Shown: positions 38,101-53,100, numbered from the stretch's first letter. The stretch is 64,000 bases of DNA from Chrysogorgia sp. JL179-B06 (GCA_035772405.1 JAYKKM010000193.1:4318001-4382000); one strand, 5' to 3'. The notes: a model not told the origin generated them from the sequence alone. Numbers and translations: made by a program.

Positions 38101-41100
38101 TCAGATTTCAGAAAATCTGCGTTAAGACCGCTCACAAGCCAAGCCATATAATAATGGCTTTTAATTCCCTTCTCAGAACGTAATGTTTTTCGATAATAAA
38201 ATAATTGTGCATTTGTGCCTCCTCGTGGCTACAGCATCCGTGATTGCTCTGAACACTTCAGATACAGCCATAGTGGAATTAAACAGACAATATTCCATTA
38301 TATATTATATGGTATTCTAAAACTCATTAATAATTCATGAAAAAACACAAAGCAAAATCATAACCGAGACGTTGTTGGTAAATATCACTGATCTTGAACG
38401 AAGACTGGATCGAGCAACTATTGTTCAGAAAATGAAGCCAGAAGTCCGCCATTACTAAGGGACCAACTGAGGATCCTATGAGGTTTTTTGTTGGATTATG
38501 TGCTCTTACCATCGACAAAATAAAATAATTTTACTATAAAGAGGACCAGAAGACATTTTTTCAAATTACTGGGTAAAACGATTCATGGCCTACCTACAGA
38601 ATTACTGCGACTTTGGTCCCTTAGTAATGGCCGCCGTTGGCTCTAATTATCCAGTGAGAGAAGCCTAATATGAGACGTCAAATTAGGTTCAAGATTTTAT
38701 GCATTTAATGTCAACAAAGAAACTAAATTGGCCAGACACTAAACCTATTTCGCGAGCGTCACAGTTTGATTTGCTTGCAAACTCGGAGCTTCTAATGATC
38801 TCTCGCAATTTACATTATGCAAATATGCAGGGTTCAAAATCAACTCATCAGATACAATAGAAAGCTCAATCCAGTCCTATTTTTGAGATCAGTGGTAAAT
38901 ATGGTAATAAACGTCCATAAATTAAACCAACTTTCCTTCAAATTTCTCTTTAAAATACTGGTTCTTTTGATAAGCTATATCATACACTCGAAAGGCGTTT
39001 ACAGTGGACTCTCTCGTCGCGACCACCTCGGGGTCAGGAGTATGTGGTCGCTTAAAGGACATTGGCAACAAAAATTAAGTTTGTCTAATATGAAAGAACT
39101 CGTAAAATGATAGAGACCTTTTACAACTTTTCCGTATTTTACTTCGTTTTTAAAATAACCGCAATAATTGGCGTACGCTGTTGCGGCAACCCGCCACTTT
39201 CATTATGTACTATACAGTTGGCGAAGCATAATAAATAAATAAATGAGATGGTCTCTGACGTCAGCTGCAGGGTAGAGAATTTTCACTCATTAAAATATTA
39301 GTTCCATCTTCAAGTTTGTTCAACAAATGTACTTGAAAATGTGCGTATAATAACTCCTCATGATAATGAACACTTAGCAATCATTGAGATATAAGACATT
39401 TTTTAATGAGTGAAAATTCTCTACCCTGCACCTGACGTCAGAGACCATCTCATTTAGATTTTCAGTGGTGGTACACACAAATATGTGATTTAATTGTCCG
39501 TGTGACATATCCCCACAACATGTCCCACTACACGATGTACATGGCTTGTATCCGCTTGTATTGACATTATGTATCCTTCAAAACTCTCTTATATCGCCCT
39601 TAAAATGCAGGAAATGCTATTTCAGAGACTCTAAATTTACCCCGGTGTGGTGCCTTCAATGCTCCACTGCCTGGCGTTTGATCCGACCACCCCCCCCCCC
39701 CCTTGTTATATTTTCTGAAAGAAACCTGACTACAGCTGTATTTATTATGAATTCATTAATCATGTTTCTTTGGGTAAAAACGTTTTCTTAACAACCATAG
39801 AACGTTAAAGTGCCCTGTGATCAAATTTTTGGTATCCCGAATTTTTACATATTTGTAAAGAGCATGGTGTTCTTACTTAACTTGCCAAATTTCAAGCAAT
39901 TGCGAGCATGGGAAGTTTCTTTTTCATTCTGTTTTTATACCAGATTATATGGCCGCCATTACTCGAACATGTTCCGGAAGCTTAGGTTGCGATTAGAGGT
40001 CAAAGACTCAACACGTGGTTAGTTGTGTATGAATATAAAGCTACTTGGGGAAAACTTTCTATTGTAACTTGTCGTATAATTTCCATAAAGCTTATCAATG
40101 TTGAGTCTTTGACGTCATAATGACATACTCTGCTGTGAAATCGCAGGCTCGTCTGGAACAAGTTTTGAGCAATGGCGGACAAAATTTGGGCGACTTTGGA
40201 GGTTAAATTTCTGGTGATACAAGTTAAATCAAGTTGTCAACAAAAGGAAATGTTTTACTTGCACGTTTGAGTGCATTTTCATCGCTGAAATTACCAACGT
40301 GGTGTTGACAAAAGCTACGTAGCAACGCCTCTTATAACAGGTAAATCTGCATTTTACTTTGATAATTTAATGGTATTATTTTATAAAAGAAATGAAAAAC
40401 TTTGTCGCTGTGTGATTATCGAGTTATAATGGCACTCAAGAAGTTAGTAAAACACTCGGCAAACACTCGGCTGCCGCCTTGTGTTTTACACGCATCTCTC
40501 GTGCATTATAACTCGATACAACCTCGTTCCCAGGGCATTTTGCCTCCACGGTGGAAGGTCGGCGAAAGAATTTCTGGGTGTTTAGATATGGTAATTGTTA
40601 TGCTCTTCAGAGTTGTTTATGTCAGCATTCGTGGCATAAAAGCAGCTAACAAGCTTAATAATCCACCATACATCCATGGTTATTTCTTACAAAAGGTATG
40701 AAGAAGCATACATCACCAATTTAGCGAAAGCTATCACTTCTAATTTACTGTAAAATTTGAAGACGGCATTCAGATTTAGATGAATAAATTATACTCGGCT
40801 GAATTAATTGAGTTTTATGACAAGCCAATCGCATTATAGAATGGACGAGCCGATCCCAGGGCCATTTTCGCCGACCTTCCGCCGTGGAGGCAAAATGCCC
40901 TGGGTACGAGGTTGAACTCGATAATCACACGCGATACGTTTTTTATTTCTTAAATATATCATACACGAGGTGTTTATTATCTGAATTGAAAAGTCAGCGT
41001 TGCACGTCGAAACGACAACAATGATTGGACAATTAAATGTTCAATATGATATTATGGAGCGTCAGCAATGTGGCCCAACAACGTAATATTTTCCACCGTG

Positions 41101-44100
41101 TTTTTGTTGCTTTTTCACTAATTTCTGTCATCTTTATACACTACTTGTAAACACCTTGACGTCACACCAACAAGTCACATGGTATTTAGCCGCATGTTGA
41201 AGTGACCACTTTTTGGCGTTCTTTTATTGCCCTAGTTTCCGAATCGCTTGACATTTTTTTTTAAATACGCTCTCTTTCGCTCACTGAAGCTCTAGCTCTC
41301 TTTATCAAACATCTTGACGCAGTCTCTGAGACAGATATTTTAACAAATTGGTCGATTTTGGTGCTTAAAAACAACGTCTTAAAATTTTCTTTTAATTTTT
41401 AGCAAATATCAAATACGAAAGTTCTAAACATGCCTAACAACAAACAACTGAAAAAAATTCGTTTCATAGGCACTCTAAACGTCTTTTTAACAAATTAACC
41501 AGTGGCAAGGTTAACTCACTTGTCCTTTAAATTCTCGGCTTGGTAAACCAAGGCCTGTTTTTCGTTGTCCAACTGAGCTATAGTCACCATGGCTTTTCTA
41601 TACTTTTCTTCGTACTCGATGACGTTGTCCTGTGAAAAAATATCATCGATTGTTACCATGTGGCAAGATAAAAAAAACACACGCATTGCTTGGAACCTTT
41701 TTGCCTACTTTTATAACCTATTAGTGTTTGTGTATATTTTTGATATTACAAAATATAATTTTTTCTTCATGCAGTATTTACAACTGGAAACAGAATAGCA
41801 ATAAAAGCCTTCACTAATTTTTTGGCTGGTCTGTAAACTAATTGTCTGAATAAGGTTGCTCGCTAATTATGTATAGTTTTTAAGAACAACCAACTAGATA
41901 GCATTTAAGAAAAACAGACTTATTTATATGTATTGGATTATATAAAAAGCAGTGATGCTATTCTTTAAAGTGCCACTACGATGAAAATTCACCCCCGTCT
42001 TTTAGATTTTCTTTAGTATAGAATAGTATTTCAGGGTCGAAAGTGATCATCGATGTAAAAAAAAACTAAAAAATGGTATTTTGAAGTTAGGTCACCATTA
42101 CTAAAAACGTGTTCCAAGTGAGCCCGCAATTTCAAAAGATAATATTGTTTGTGACGTCAGATTCTCAATTCTACGCCTGAATTTCGGTCGAGGTTATTTG
42201 TTTTCTTGTTTTTTAGAGAAGTAGATGAAATGTCCAGCCTTTCAGACGAAGAATTTGAAAAAACGACCTTGATTTACTTGAAGAATTAGCCATGTGGAGT
42301 CTTCGCGTTGAGAATCTGACGTCACTTCGTTACGCTGGTCAAGAACATGAACGATTAATGGCGGACATAACAACTCCAGATTCGGAGTAAGAAAAATAAT
42401 ACTTGCCATCGTCGAATCGCAAAACGGTTTCGACCAAGTAATATTTAGCAGCTCTGCTTTATAAATACGTAAAAATATCGATCGTAGTGGCACTTTAAGA
42501 GCGTGTTCTAAGCTTTAAAATTCTCTCCAAATTGGAGCGAAAACACCGCTATCCTATAGAATTGAAGGTGGTTTTACCCTTAACACTTAATAGACATGTT
42601 TCAGGGTTTTCGCTCAGACCCGGCTCCCGCCGGAGCCCGGCGGGTACTGTATAGCAAATCGCCGGCTATATTTTCCCGATGTCCAAGCAAAATCGTCTCT
42701 GTAGGTTTTTTTTTTTATGAAAAGCTGCTAAAATTCCATCATCAGTGTAATTCATACAGTCAATGCCAGGGGACAGGTAGCCTGCATGACGGCGTTAGGG
42801 GGGAAGCGGAAAGGCGAAGGGGGGACGCCTGCACGAAAGATCCATGTTTTTGTCAACCTCGTACCCAGGGCCTATCTCCGCCCGCCGCCGACCCCCCGCC
42901 ACGCGCGCTGCGAAAAGGCCCTGGCAGGGGCTGGTCACGTGTCACCCAGATTCTGGGTGATAACAAAAATTAATTTAGTGGGAGGGGATGGTACGTTTTG
43001 GTTGTCCAGGTGCAGCTACTGGCGGCATGTAATGGCTCCGATACTGAAGTTTTATCCTGTCGTCGTAGATGGAATCGATCTTTCCTCGAACCGTCGCGGA
43101 CTCCGCACGCTGTAAGAAGTTGAAAATGTGTCAAAAGCTCATGGCGACGTGCTTCAGCGAAACAAAGCGCTTCCTGAACTCATCTGTCGTCGTTGAGAAA
43201 GAAAAGTAAAGAACGATTCAAATTTAAAGAAAATTATTGCTAACACGCGAAAGTTATGCATTGAAATATCGCCGTCTGCCCTTTCCCTAGAGAAATATTT
43301 CTAAACCGACGCCGCCTCGTTCAATTTTCAAAGGTTAGTTTTAAAATCATCAGTTGTTGTTTTAATCTAAAATATATAATAACATCATGACAGATAACTG
43401 CCTTTTTACATTGAAAGAGTTGAATAGAGATAACAATGATCGTCAGTCGTCACTGCGTCAAGTGATTTTCATAATAGCATATTTCCAATGTAGACATGTT
43501 AACCCGAAATTTTCGAAGTTGACAGAAAATGGAAAATAACACTGCGTACGCAACACTGTGTACTTTGTTATTTCGAATGTCTAGGATAGTATTATGCTTG
43601 TGTCACTTCATATTAAATTAAAATATTTCGCAAATATAAGTAATTCGATCGATCGGATATTAAAATACTATATTTGGGATAAATACTATCAATAGACATT
43701 CGAAATAACAAAGTAGACAGTGCTGCATAGACTGTTTCTTTTCTATTATTAAAATCACTTGACGCAGTGACGATCATTTCTATCTCTGTTCAAAAGGCAG
43801 TTAAGCGGTAAACGTTATTATATATTTTGGATTGAGTCAACAACTGATAATTTTAAAACTAACCTTTGAAATTGAAGATGACGACTGACGAGGCGGCGTC
43901 GGTTTTGAAGTTCAAAAACGTTCTTTTCGACAAAGGGACAGACGGCGTTCTTGCAGTCCTCAAGGGATTCGCAGAGTCGATAGAACAAAAAATCGATTCC
44001 ATCACAGGATAAAACTTCTTCGCATCAGTGGCAAGGTGCAGCAACTGGCATATAATGGCCACCTGGACAACCTCCCCCTCCCACAAATTTTTTGTTATCA

Positions 44101-47100
44101 CCCAGAATCTGGGTGACACGTGACCAGCCCCTGCCAGGGCCTTTTCGCAGCGCGCGTGGCGGGGGGTCGGCGGCGGGCGGAGATAGGCCCTGGGTACGAG
44201 GTTGTGTTTTTGTATTTCTACGGCCGCCAGGAGACGCTAAATAACTCAACTCATTAGTAAATAAACATTTCAAAATGGCGACTTTAGAAAAACTAGTGTT
44301 GGTAGATGATTTTCTTTGGAAAGCTTTAACCGATTTTAAGTTCGCTTCTGGTCGTAGCTTTATATTAAAACAGAAACAAAAAGTTGGTGGAACATTGCTT
44401 TCCCTTCTTTCGCATGTGTTAATACTGATTTTTTAATAAAGTTATAAAGTTCAAAAGCATTTCTTATTTTTTCAAACCCGCTCGGAGAACGTTTCACTGC
44501 GTAGTAATGCAAAGCCGATTGATTCACAAGCCTCAGCCAGAATCAACTCTGTGCTTCCTTGTCTACACGATTGCTTGAATAAATTTTCAATAGAAATCTT
44601 GTTTCCACCAGATGCAGTCAAGCTTTTTACGGAGTTTCAGACATGGATATTTCACGATTCGGCCGAAGAGAAACGTTTTAATCATTGAGAAAGTCCGCTA
44701 GTCGCGTATTGGTTGTTTTTGACAGTTCCTCATGTGGGCGGAAATAAAAAAACATGGGTCTTTCGTGCAGGCGTTCCCTCCCCTCCACACTTCGCCTTCC
44801 CACCCCCCACCCCCGCCCCCTAACGCCGCCACCCAGGCTAGGGACAGGTGGTTGATAATATAGATGCATTTGCTTTTCAAGCCGTTGTTCATATCTATTT
44901 CAAGCCGTTGTTCATATCTATTGAGACAAATGTGGGCCTATGAAGCTTGCGAGTGTTTTCAAGGCGGTTTAATATTCAGTAGCCTATATCGATGATAATG
45001 ATGGCTTTATAAATATACGCTCCTCTCCTCTCCCTATATATGTAAATATGGAGTATACCTGTAGTTTTTTTATTGTGTTTTCTGAAACCACAGGTCGGTC
45101 CATTTCTTCCTTTGGACTTTCTGCGGCTGCATCAGTAGACAATTTCCGCACAACCGGTGTCTATTTAAAAAGAAAATAATTAATTTTTTTCCCGATCAGT
45201 ATCACTATCTTACCAAATCCTGCTTTCTGATTGGCTAACGAGCGGTCCGTATGAGCCCATACGGACCGCTCGTACAGTTTTAAATGCGTTTTATAGGCCG
45301 TAAAATCTTCTAAAAACATTTGAAAATGTACTCAAACGAGATTGAACATATTGAAAGACATATATAAGTGAGTTTTTTATCCGAAAAGAGACTTAACTCT
45401 CAATTTCCTTTGACGAAGGTAAACGCACAGACTTTCCTTTTTTGTCCACTGACTAGAAATACTGATGACGAAAATAAATAAATTATTTACCGTTTTGGTC
45501 GGTCCGTGTTGAGAAATATTTCCCTTGGTCTCAAAAACGTCCCTTGAGACCTCGGGAAATATTTCTCCATATGCGGACCTCCCTGCAGCCGGTAATAACA
45601 TACTGGTAAATAACATACTGGTAAATAACACACTGGTAAATAACATACTGGTAAATAACATACTGGTAAATAACATACTTGTAAATAACATACTGGTAAA
45701 TAACACACTGGTAAATAACATACTGGTAAATAACATACTGGTAAATAACATACTGGTAAATAACACACTGGTAAATAACATACTTGTAAATAACATACTG
45801 GTAAATAACATACTGGTAAATAACATACTGGTAAATAACATACTGGTAAATAACATACTGGTAAATAACACACTGGTAAATAACACACTGGTAAATAACA
45901 TACTGGTGAATAACATACTGGTAAATAACATACTGGTAAATAACACACTGGTAAATAACATACTTGTAAATAACATGCTGGTAAATAACATACTTGTAAA
46001 TAACATACTGGTAAATAACACACTGGTAAATAACATACTGGTAAATAACATACTGGTAAATAACATACTTGTAAATAACATACTGGTAAATAACACACTG
46101 GTAAATAACATACTGGTAAATAACATACTGGTAAATAACATACTGGTAAATAACATACTGGTAAATAACATACTGGTAAATAACACACCGGTAAATAACA
46201 CACTGGTAAATAACATACTGGTGAATAACATACTGGTAAATAACATACTGGTAAATAACATACTGGTAAAAAAACATACTGTAAATAACATAAATAACAT
46301 ACTGGTAAATAACATACTGGTAAATAACATACTGGTAAATAACATACTGGTAAATAACATACTGGTAAATAACATACTGGTAAATAACATACTGGTAAAT
46401 AACATACTGGTAAATAACATGCTGGTAAATAACATGCTGGTAAATAACATACTGGTAAATAACATACTGGTAAATAACATACTGGTAAATAACATGCTGG
46501 TAAATAACATACTGGTAAATAACATACTGATAAATAACATACTGGTAAATAACATACTGGTAAATAACATACTGGTAAATAACATACTGGTAAATAACAT
46601 ACTGATAAATAACATACTGGTAAATAACATACTGGTAAATAACATACTGGTAAATAACATACTGGTAAATAACATACTGATAAATAACATACTGGTAAAT
46701 AACATACTGGTAAATAACATACTGGTAAATAACATACTGGTAAACAACATACTGGTAAATAACATACTGATAAATGATCCATACTGGATCTGGCAAATGC
46801 TTTACTTTCAAAATTTCCCCTTACGCCTTTGATTTCATGTCAAGCGACTTGAAGCTCGATCGGTATGTCTTGTGGTGGTTCCATTCATTGCGCTAATGAA
46901 TAACCAAGTGGCTTCCCTAACTTCACGAGGATTGTCGCCAAATATATAATAAGATTCGAATTGCTGCAAGGGAAACAAGTCTGCCTCTCCCCGCCCGCTT
47001 TTTCGCCCGCCCCTTTATCGCCCGCCCGCTTTATCGCCCGCCCGCTTTATCGCCCGCCCGCTTTATCGCCCACCCGCTTTTCAAACCTCTATAAACCCGT

Positions 47101-50100
47101 CTCGAAACAAACTAAACCCGTTTCGAAACAAACCCGAAACAATCAAGAGGCAGACTTTACAAGTCTATGTGCGAACGTACCTTAAAGATATGTGTGTGCA
47201 CTTATTTATGGTTTAGACTTTAGATGAATGGTAAGTAAGGTGAAATAGGAAGAAGACAACCTCGTCCCCGGCAAAGGCTGGACCAAAACTGCCGTTGATT
47301 GGTTGTAGCATTTAATTGAATTAAATGCTCTCACAACTGTCTCTATTGGTCAATAATTAAATTGTGCGGGAAAGCAAACTAAACATGGCGTCTAACACAG
47401 GAGATAATGAAATGAACATGTTACTATGTTATGTATGAACATGTTACTATGTTAGCATAGTGAAACTCCAAAGAAACGAAATCCGAAGAAACCACTGATC
47501 TATATAAGAGGACTGGAAGAGCATCCTTTGTTTAAGCGCCACCGAGATTGAAGCCGGAAGTTTTGACCCTATATTTTACTGTTGTGGAATCTTATAACCA
47601 CGAAATAGGTGAACAAAGCAAACCTATTTTGACAGGGTACATCATGAAACTACAGAAAACTTTAAAATGTGGATAAAAATTTAATCGTAAGTAAATAAGT
47701 TTATATTTTGACGAACTTTCGAAGCCGGCCGACACCACTATCTTTACACTATTACAAACGGCGATGATTGATAAGGAACTGCTTCGTAGGATAAAAATCT
47801 GAGATAATACCACGATTGTTGAATATTTACAGTCGAGTTGATTTATTTAAAGGGCGGGATGACGTGAAATGTGGATATGCTGCACTTATATTTTTGGTTT
47901 ATAGAGTCCATGTTAGGTATAAATTGTCATTTTGATAAAAAAAGTGTATCTATATTATATAATATTTATAGTACAATATTTGCTGTTGTCTCCAGTAATA
48001 GCTTTCCTTGTTTCTTAACTAATATTGATTTACATAATGCGAATGTTTGGATTTTGTTTCGTGTTTTAATCCTTGAAATTACAAGCTGCATGGTAATGGC
48101 TATTAAATAAGTTCCCTTTTTGAACCTCTTCTACTAAAGGAAACCACCAATGCACAGTGTACATGAAAATAATTACATGAATCAATTGATTCTACTATAC
48201 TGTACAGCAGCTACATGTATAATCTATTCACATAACATTCATCCTCAAACTGTAATGCAAGTAGAATACATTTTGCCAGCAGCACTATTCATTAATAATA
48301 TTGGGCCATCAACCTGTCAACATTGTTTACAGAGCTTGATGATAACCATGTGCTTGACTGAAAACCATGTTTATGGCTTGATCAAGATCATCACCAAGTA
48401 CTATAGTATGTATGGTCAGAATATGCCATCGGCATCTTGGGAAGGAAACCATATAGGATCTGGGCGCTTTCTCGATATATGAACAACCAAAATACAAACC
48501 AATCCCTAATCCGAAGGCCCTGGCAAAGGCTGAGCCACGTGACAAAATATTCCACTATATGTGGAAAATTTTCCCGCTAGTTTGTCTACTGTTAATCATG
48601 AGAAACTCAGTACTAGTGAGATGTTTTTCACTTTTTCCCAATATGAACATCGAGCGTGTCGTAAACTAATTACTTTACCAGAGACCTGGCTTATGGTATA
48701 CAGGCCAATACATGATTCATCCTCTTATTCTCACTTCCTCAAACGATAAATATCCAATAATTAAAGTGTTCCGGCGTTCCACTGATCCGGAACAACTCGG
48801 TTAAGTGGAGCGCGCGGTGATGCCTGCGAAGGACATCTAGACTGTTTACTGTAGCGGAATTATAGTTTTCGATATAAAGGCTTTTTTCTCTTTTCGGATC
48901 ACACTGATTTTTGTATCACGAGAAGAAAAGGACACGGGAAGCCTTCGGAGAGCAATTTTTAGTTGTTTAGCCCAAAAACGTATAGAAAAACGGAATTTGC
49001 GAGTTCAAATTTCGATGGTAGCAAACCAAGATGACAACATTTTGATAAGCGAAAGTCGTTCTAACACACAATCTGAAAAAAATATGTTTGAGGTTGTAAA
49101 CTGCCGGAAAAGAGGCAACACTAATTTCAACATTTGTGGTAAGTCTTTGAAATAGATATTTCGATTTTTGTGATCGTATTTGTGAAATATATTTGAATGT
49201 TATGGCGTTTATTTAGCTGTAAACAAATAATGTATGCCCAAATTAGAAAACATAACTCAGAAAATAATAAACACATTCTGGTACGCTTTGAATACCAGGA
49301 TGATTTATTTAAATCATTAACCTAATTTTCTGTGAGTGAATAGTGTTCAACCAGGCGCACCAGGAATATAAAGACAATTATAGTAGCTACAGTAAGGAGG
49401 TTATTTTTAAATTAAAAATCAAGAAAGCTTTGTTTGATTTAGAGGAGCCATGTGTAATATATGATAATTATGTGGCATAATTAAAGACAGCACAACATGG
49501 CCTCCTGTTATGACTTATTACACCATGCAGTTTAAACCTTTATCCATCTTTATCCATCCGTCCCATGCTGGTGGTTGAAGAGGATAGCGTTACTGTACTG
49601 CTTCTCTCTGATTCAGACAGATCCTGGCCCTTTCTTGATATATGAGCAACCAAAATATAAAATTATTATAGCATTAGGGATTGGTTTGTATTTTGGTTGT
49701 TCATATATCGAGAAAGCGCCCAGATCCTATATGGTTTCCTTCCCAAGATGCCGATGGCACATTCTGACCATACATACTATAGTACTTGATGATGATCTTG
49801 ATCAAGCCATAAACATGGTTATCATCAAGCTCTGTAAACAATGTTGACAGGTTGATGGCCCAATATTATTAATGAATAGTGCTGCTGGCAAAATGTATTC
49901 CACTTGCATTACAGTTTGAGGATGAATGTTATGTGAATAGATTATACATGTAGCTGCTGTACAGTATAGTAGAATGAATTGATTCATGTAATTATTTTCA
50001 TGTACACGGGTGGTTTCCTTTAGTAGAACTGTAAAAGAGGTTCAAAAAGGAACTTATTTAATAGCCATTACCATGCAGCTTGTAATTTCAAGGATTAAAA

Positions 50101-53100
50101 TATGAAACAAAATCCAAACATTCGCATTATGTAAATCAATATTAGTTAAGAAACAAGGAAAGCTATTACTGGAGAAATTACTGGAGAAAAATATATGCTT
50201 TTTTTATTATATGAAATTAATTGTTTTGTGCCTAAACCTGTTTAAGATATGAGGGAAAAAATTATGGATTTGCCTTGGTTGATCAGTATGGCTAAGAAAT
50301 AGATTAAAGTTTTAATATTAACCAGCAATGGTTAAGAAGGTTTATTGTATAGAATCAAAATACACATGACAAAATACACATGAGTTATTAAAAATGTTTC
50401 TTTAATCAAATCATGGACAAAGTTTGATACAGTACAATTATTCTATAGAAAGCCACTATTAGTTGTCTTACTGTTTCACCTTCAAATTCGTTCCTTCATA
50501 GTGGTTTCATTTTAGACCTTGTATTACAAAACAACAGCAAATATTGTACTATAAATATTATATAATATAGATACACTTTTTTTATCAAAATGACAATTTA
50601 TACCTAACATGGACTCTATAAACCAAGTGCAGCATATCCACATTTCACGTCATCCCGCCCTTTAAATAAATCAACTCGACTGTAAATATTCAACAATCGT
50701 GGTATTATCTCAGATTTTTATCCTACGAAGCAGTTCCTTATCAATCATCGCCGTTTGTAATAGTGTAAAGATAGTGCTGTCGGCCGGCTTCGAAAGTTCG
50801 TCAAAATATAAACTTATTTACTTACGATTAAATTTTTATCCACATTTTAAAGTTTTCTGTAGTTTCATGATGTACCCTGTCAAAATAGGTTTGCTTTGTT
50901 CACCTATTTCGTGGTTACAAGATTCCACAACAGTAAAATATAGGGTCAAAACTTCCGGCTTCAATTTCGGTGGCGCTTAAACAAAGGATGCTCTTCCAGT
51001 CCTCTTATATAGATCAATGGTTTCTTCGGATTTCGTTTCTTTGGAGTTTCACTATGCTAACATAGTAACATGTTCATTTCATTATCTCCTGTGTTAGACG
51101 CCATGTTTAGTTTGCTTTCCCGCACAATTTAATTATTGACCAATAGAGACAGTTGTGAGAGCATTTAATTCAATTAAATGCTACAACCAATCAACGGCAG
51201 TTTTGGTCCAGCCTTTGCCGGGGACGAGGTTGTCTTCTTCCTATTTCACCTTACTTACCATTCATCTAAAGTCTAAACCATAAATAAGTGCACACACATA
51301 TCTTTAAGGTACGTTCGCACATAGACTTGTAAAGTCTGCCTCTTGATTGTTTCGGGTTTGTTTCGAAACGGGTTTAGTTTGTTTCGAGACGGGTTTATAG
51401 AGGTTTGAAAAGCGGGTGGGCGATAAAGCGGGCGGGCGATAAAGCGGGCGGGCGAAAAAGCGGGCGGGCGATAAAGGGGCGGGCGAAAAAGCGGGCGGGG
51501 AGAGGCAGACTTGTTTCCCTTGCAGCAATTCGAATCTTATTATATATTTGGCGACAATCCTCGTGAAGTTAGGGAAGCCACTTGGTTATTCATTAGCGCA
51601 ATGAATGGAACCACCACAAGACATACCGATCGAGCTTCAAGTCGCTTGACATGAAATCAAAGGCGTAAGGGGAAATTTTGAAAGTAAAGCATTTGCCAGA
51701 TCCAGTAGGGGCAGACATAAATACATCATAGACCACAAATATATGCCTCAGTAACTTGCCTTTGCTGGTCTCTGATCGTCTCGTAACTACATTTACTTGT
51801 TCCGTGAATAATGGCATTCACGGAACAAGTAAACGAATTTTCTCGTTCACTCTAATACTGATCGCTGTAGTTTCACTTTGATCGCTCGGCTCATTCAGCA
51901 ATGGTAATTGGCCCCGTCTCCGGTTGAAAATTCAACCGGTAAATTTGGCGCGCTGCAAGGGAAACAAGTCTGTCTCTTCCCGCCCGCTTTTTCGCTCGCT
52001 CGCCTTTTCAAATATCTTTGAAAACAAACCCGTCTTTTCAAAACAAACCCGTCTTTAAACAAACCCGAAACAATCAAGAGGCAGACTTGGAGCAAATTTG
52101 CTCATGAGAATATTGGGACATTTACTCGCAAATGCTCGTTGTTACTAAATATGCAGGCTCAGTGTGTAAACGTATCTTTAGAGACCTTCAGTTACAACTA
52201 TAACAAGCGAAGCGGGCAGCGGTCGAATGCATGCCGATGTCGATCTATACTTCAAAATAAATTAGGGTGCGGCAGTTAATCGATAAACCGAAAAAAACCC
52301 GATGTTTTTTTTAAACCAATTTTTGCTTCGAGCGAAAAACTGGAGATCGGAAAAATCGGTCGAAGATGTATAACGTCGTCCATATCTATATTACGTCGTC
52401 CATATCTATATTAATATACATCTAAATCTAAGTCTTAAACTTACTCTTTTCTTTTGTGGAGTATCATCGTTTTGACACTGTCTTTCATATTCTTCATCGA
52501 GCTAGAGAAAGGTTAAAGCATGGCATGAACATTAAGAAAACAACTTTTGGAGGCATAATAAGTGTTACAGTGCAGAATTTACAGCATTTCTATGTCACTT
52601 TGTTCTCGAGATATCTATCCTCGATTTATATACCGTAGAATCTCAAAAGTAGCCGGGGCGGCTACTTTCGAAATTAGTGACCTCTAAGGGCGGTTACTTT
52701 CGGATGGGCGGTTACTTTCGGAGGGCGCTTACTTTCGGGTTGTTATTTTTAGTATCGGCCAAGTTTTAACCACTACTGTACATTTTGCACAACGTTTTAA
52801 AGTTTTGTTTTATTTTGATTAAATTACATAAGAGTTTTTACTTATTATCTAATGCTAATAATTTACTGTACTCGATACCGAATATTCAGATACCGAAATG
52901 GAAAAGGACGTCTGCACGACGACAAAGACAAACTTATAACTACTGTCTGAAATTCCTGAATCTTTGATATTACTGTTTTATACATGTTTTAATCCATGCC
53001 ATTCAAAATAAATTGTTAACTCTTTCCCTACGGGCGCAGTTAAAATGGGTCGTTGATGACCCGCAAAGTCGTCAATCGAAAAACACGGCACACGGTAACG

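Larger units (their letters stand above)
42779..44840. mobile_element. 2.06-kb element with TAGCCTGC ends and 8-bp TSD
   Basis: Ends TAGCCTGCATGACGGCGTTA and inverse ...CCCAGGCTA, with GGGACAGG on both sides (42771-42778, 44841-44848), as in hAT elements. It contains the next element and two short ORFs. Confidence 0.8.

Noticed and set aside
42596..43115. GC-rich ORFs of 109-125 codons
   Set aside because: Cross the TIR borders of two elements; composition explained by the GC-rich TIRs.
45377..46832. Four ORFs of 426-462 codons on both strands
   Set aside because: 15-bp repeat without stops in these frames; five-residue periodic products.
47592..47813. 73-codon ORF repeated at 50699-50980
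   Set aside because: Duplicated only because of the inverted repeat; no domain and no sign of selection.
48150..48482. 110-codon ORF repeated at 49802-49987
   Set aside because: Same reason; the two copies differ by stops.
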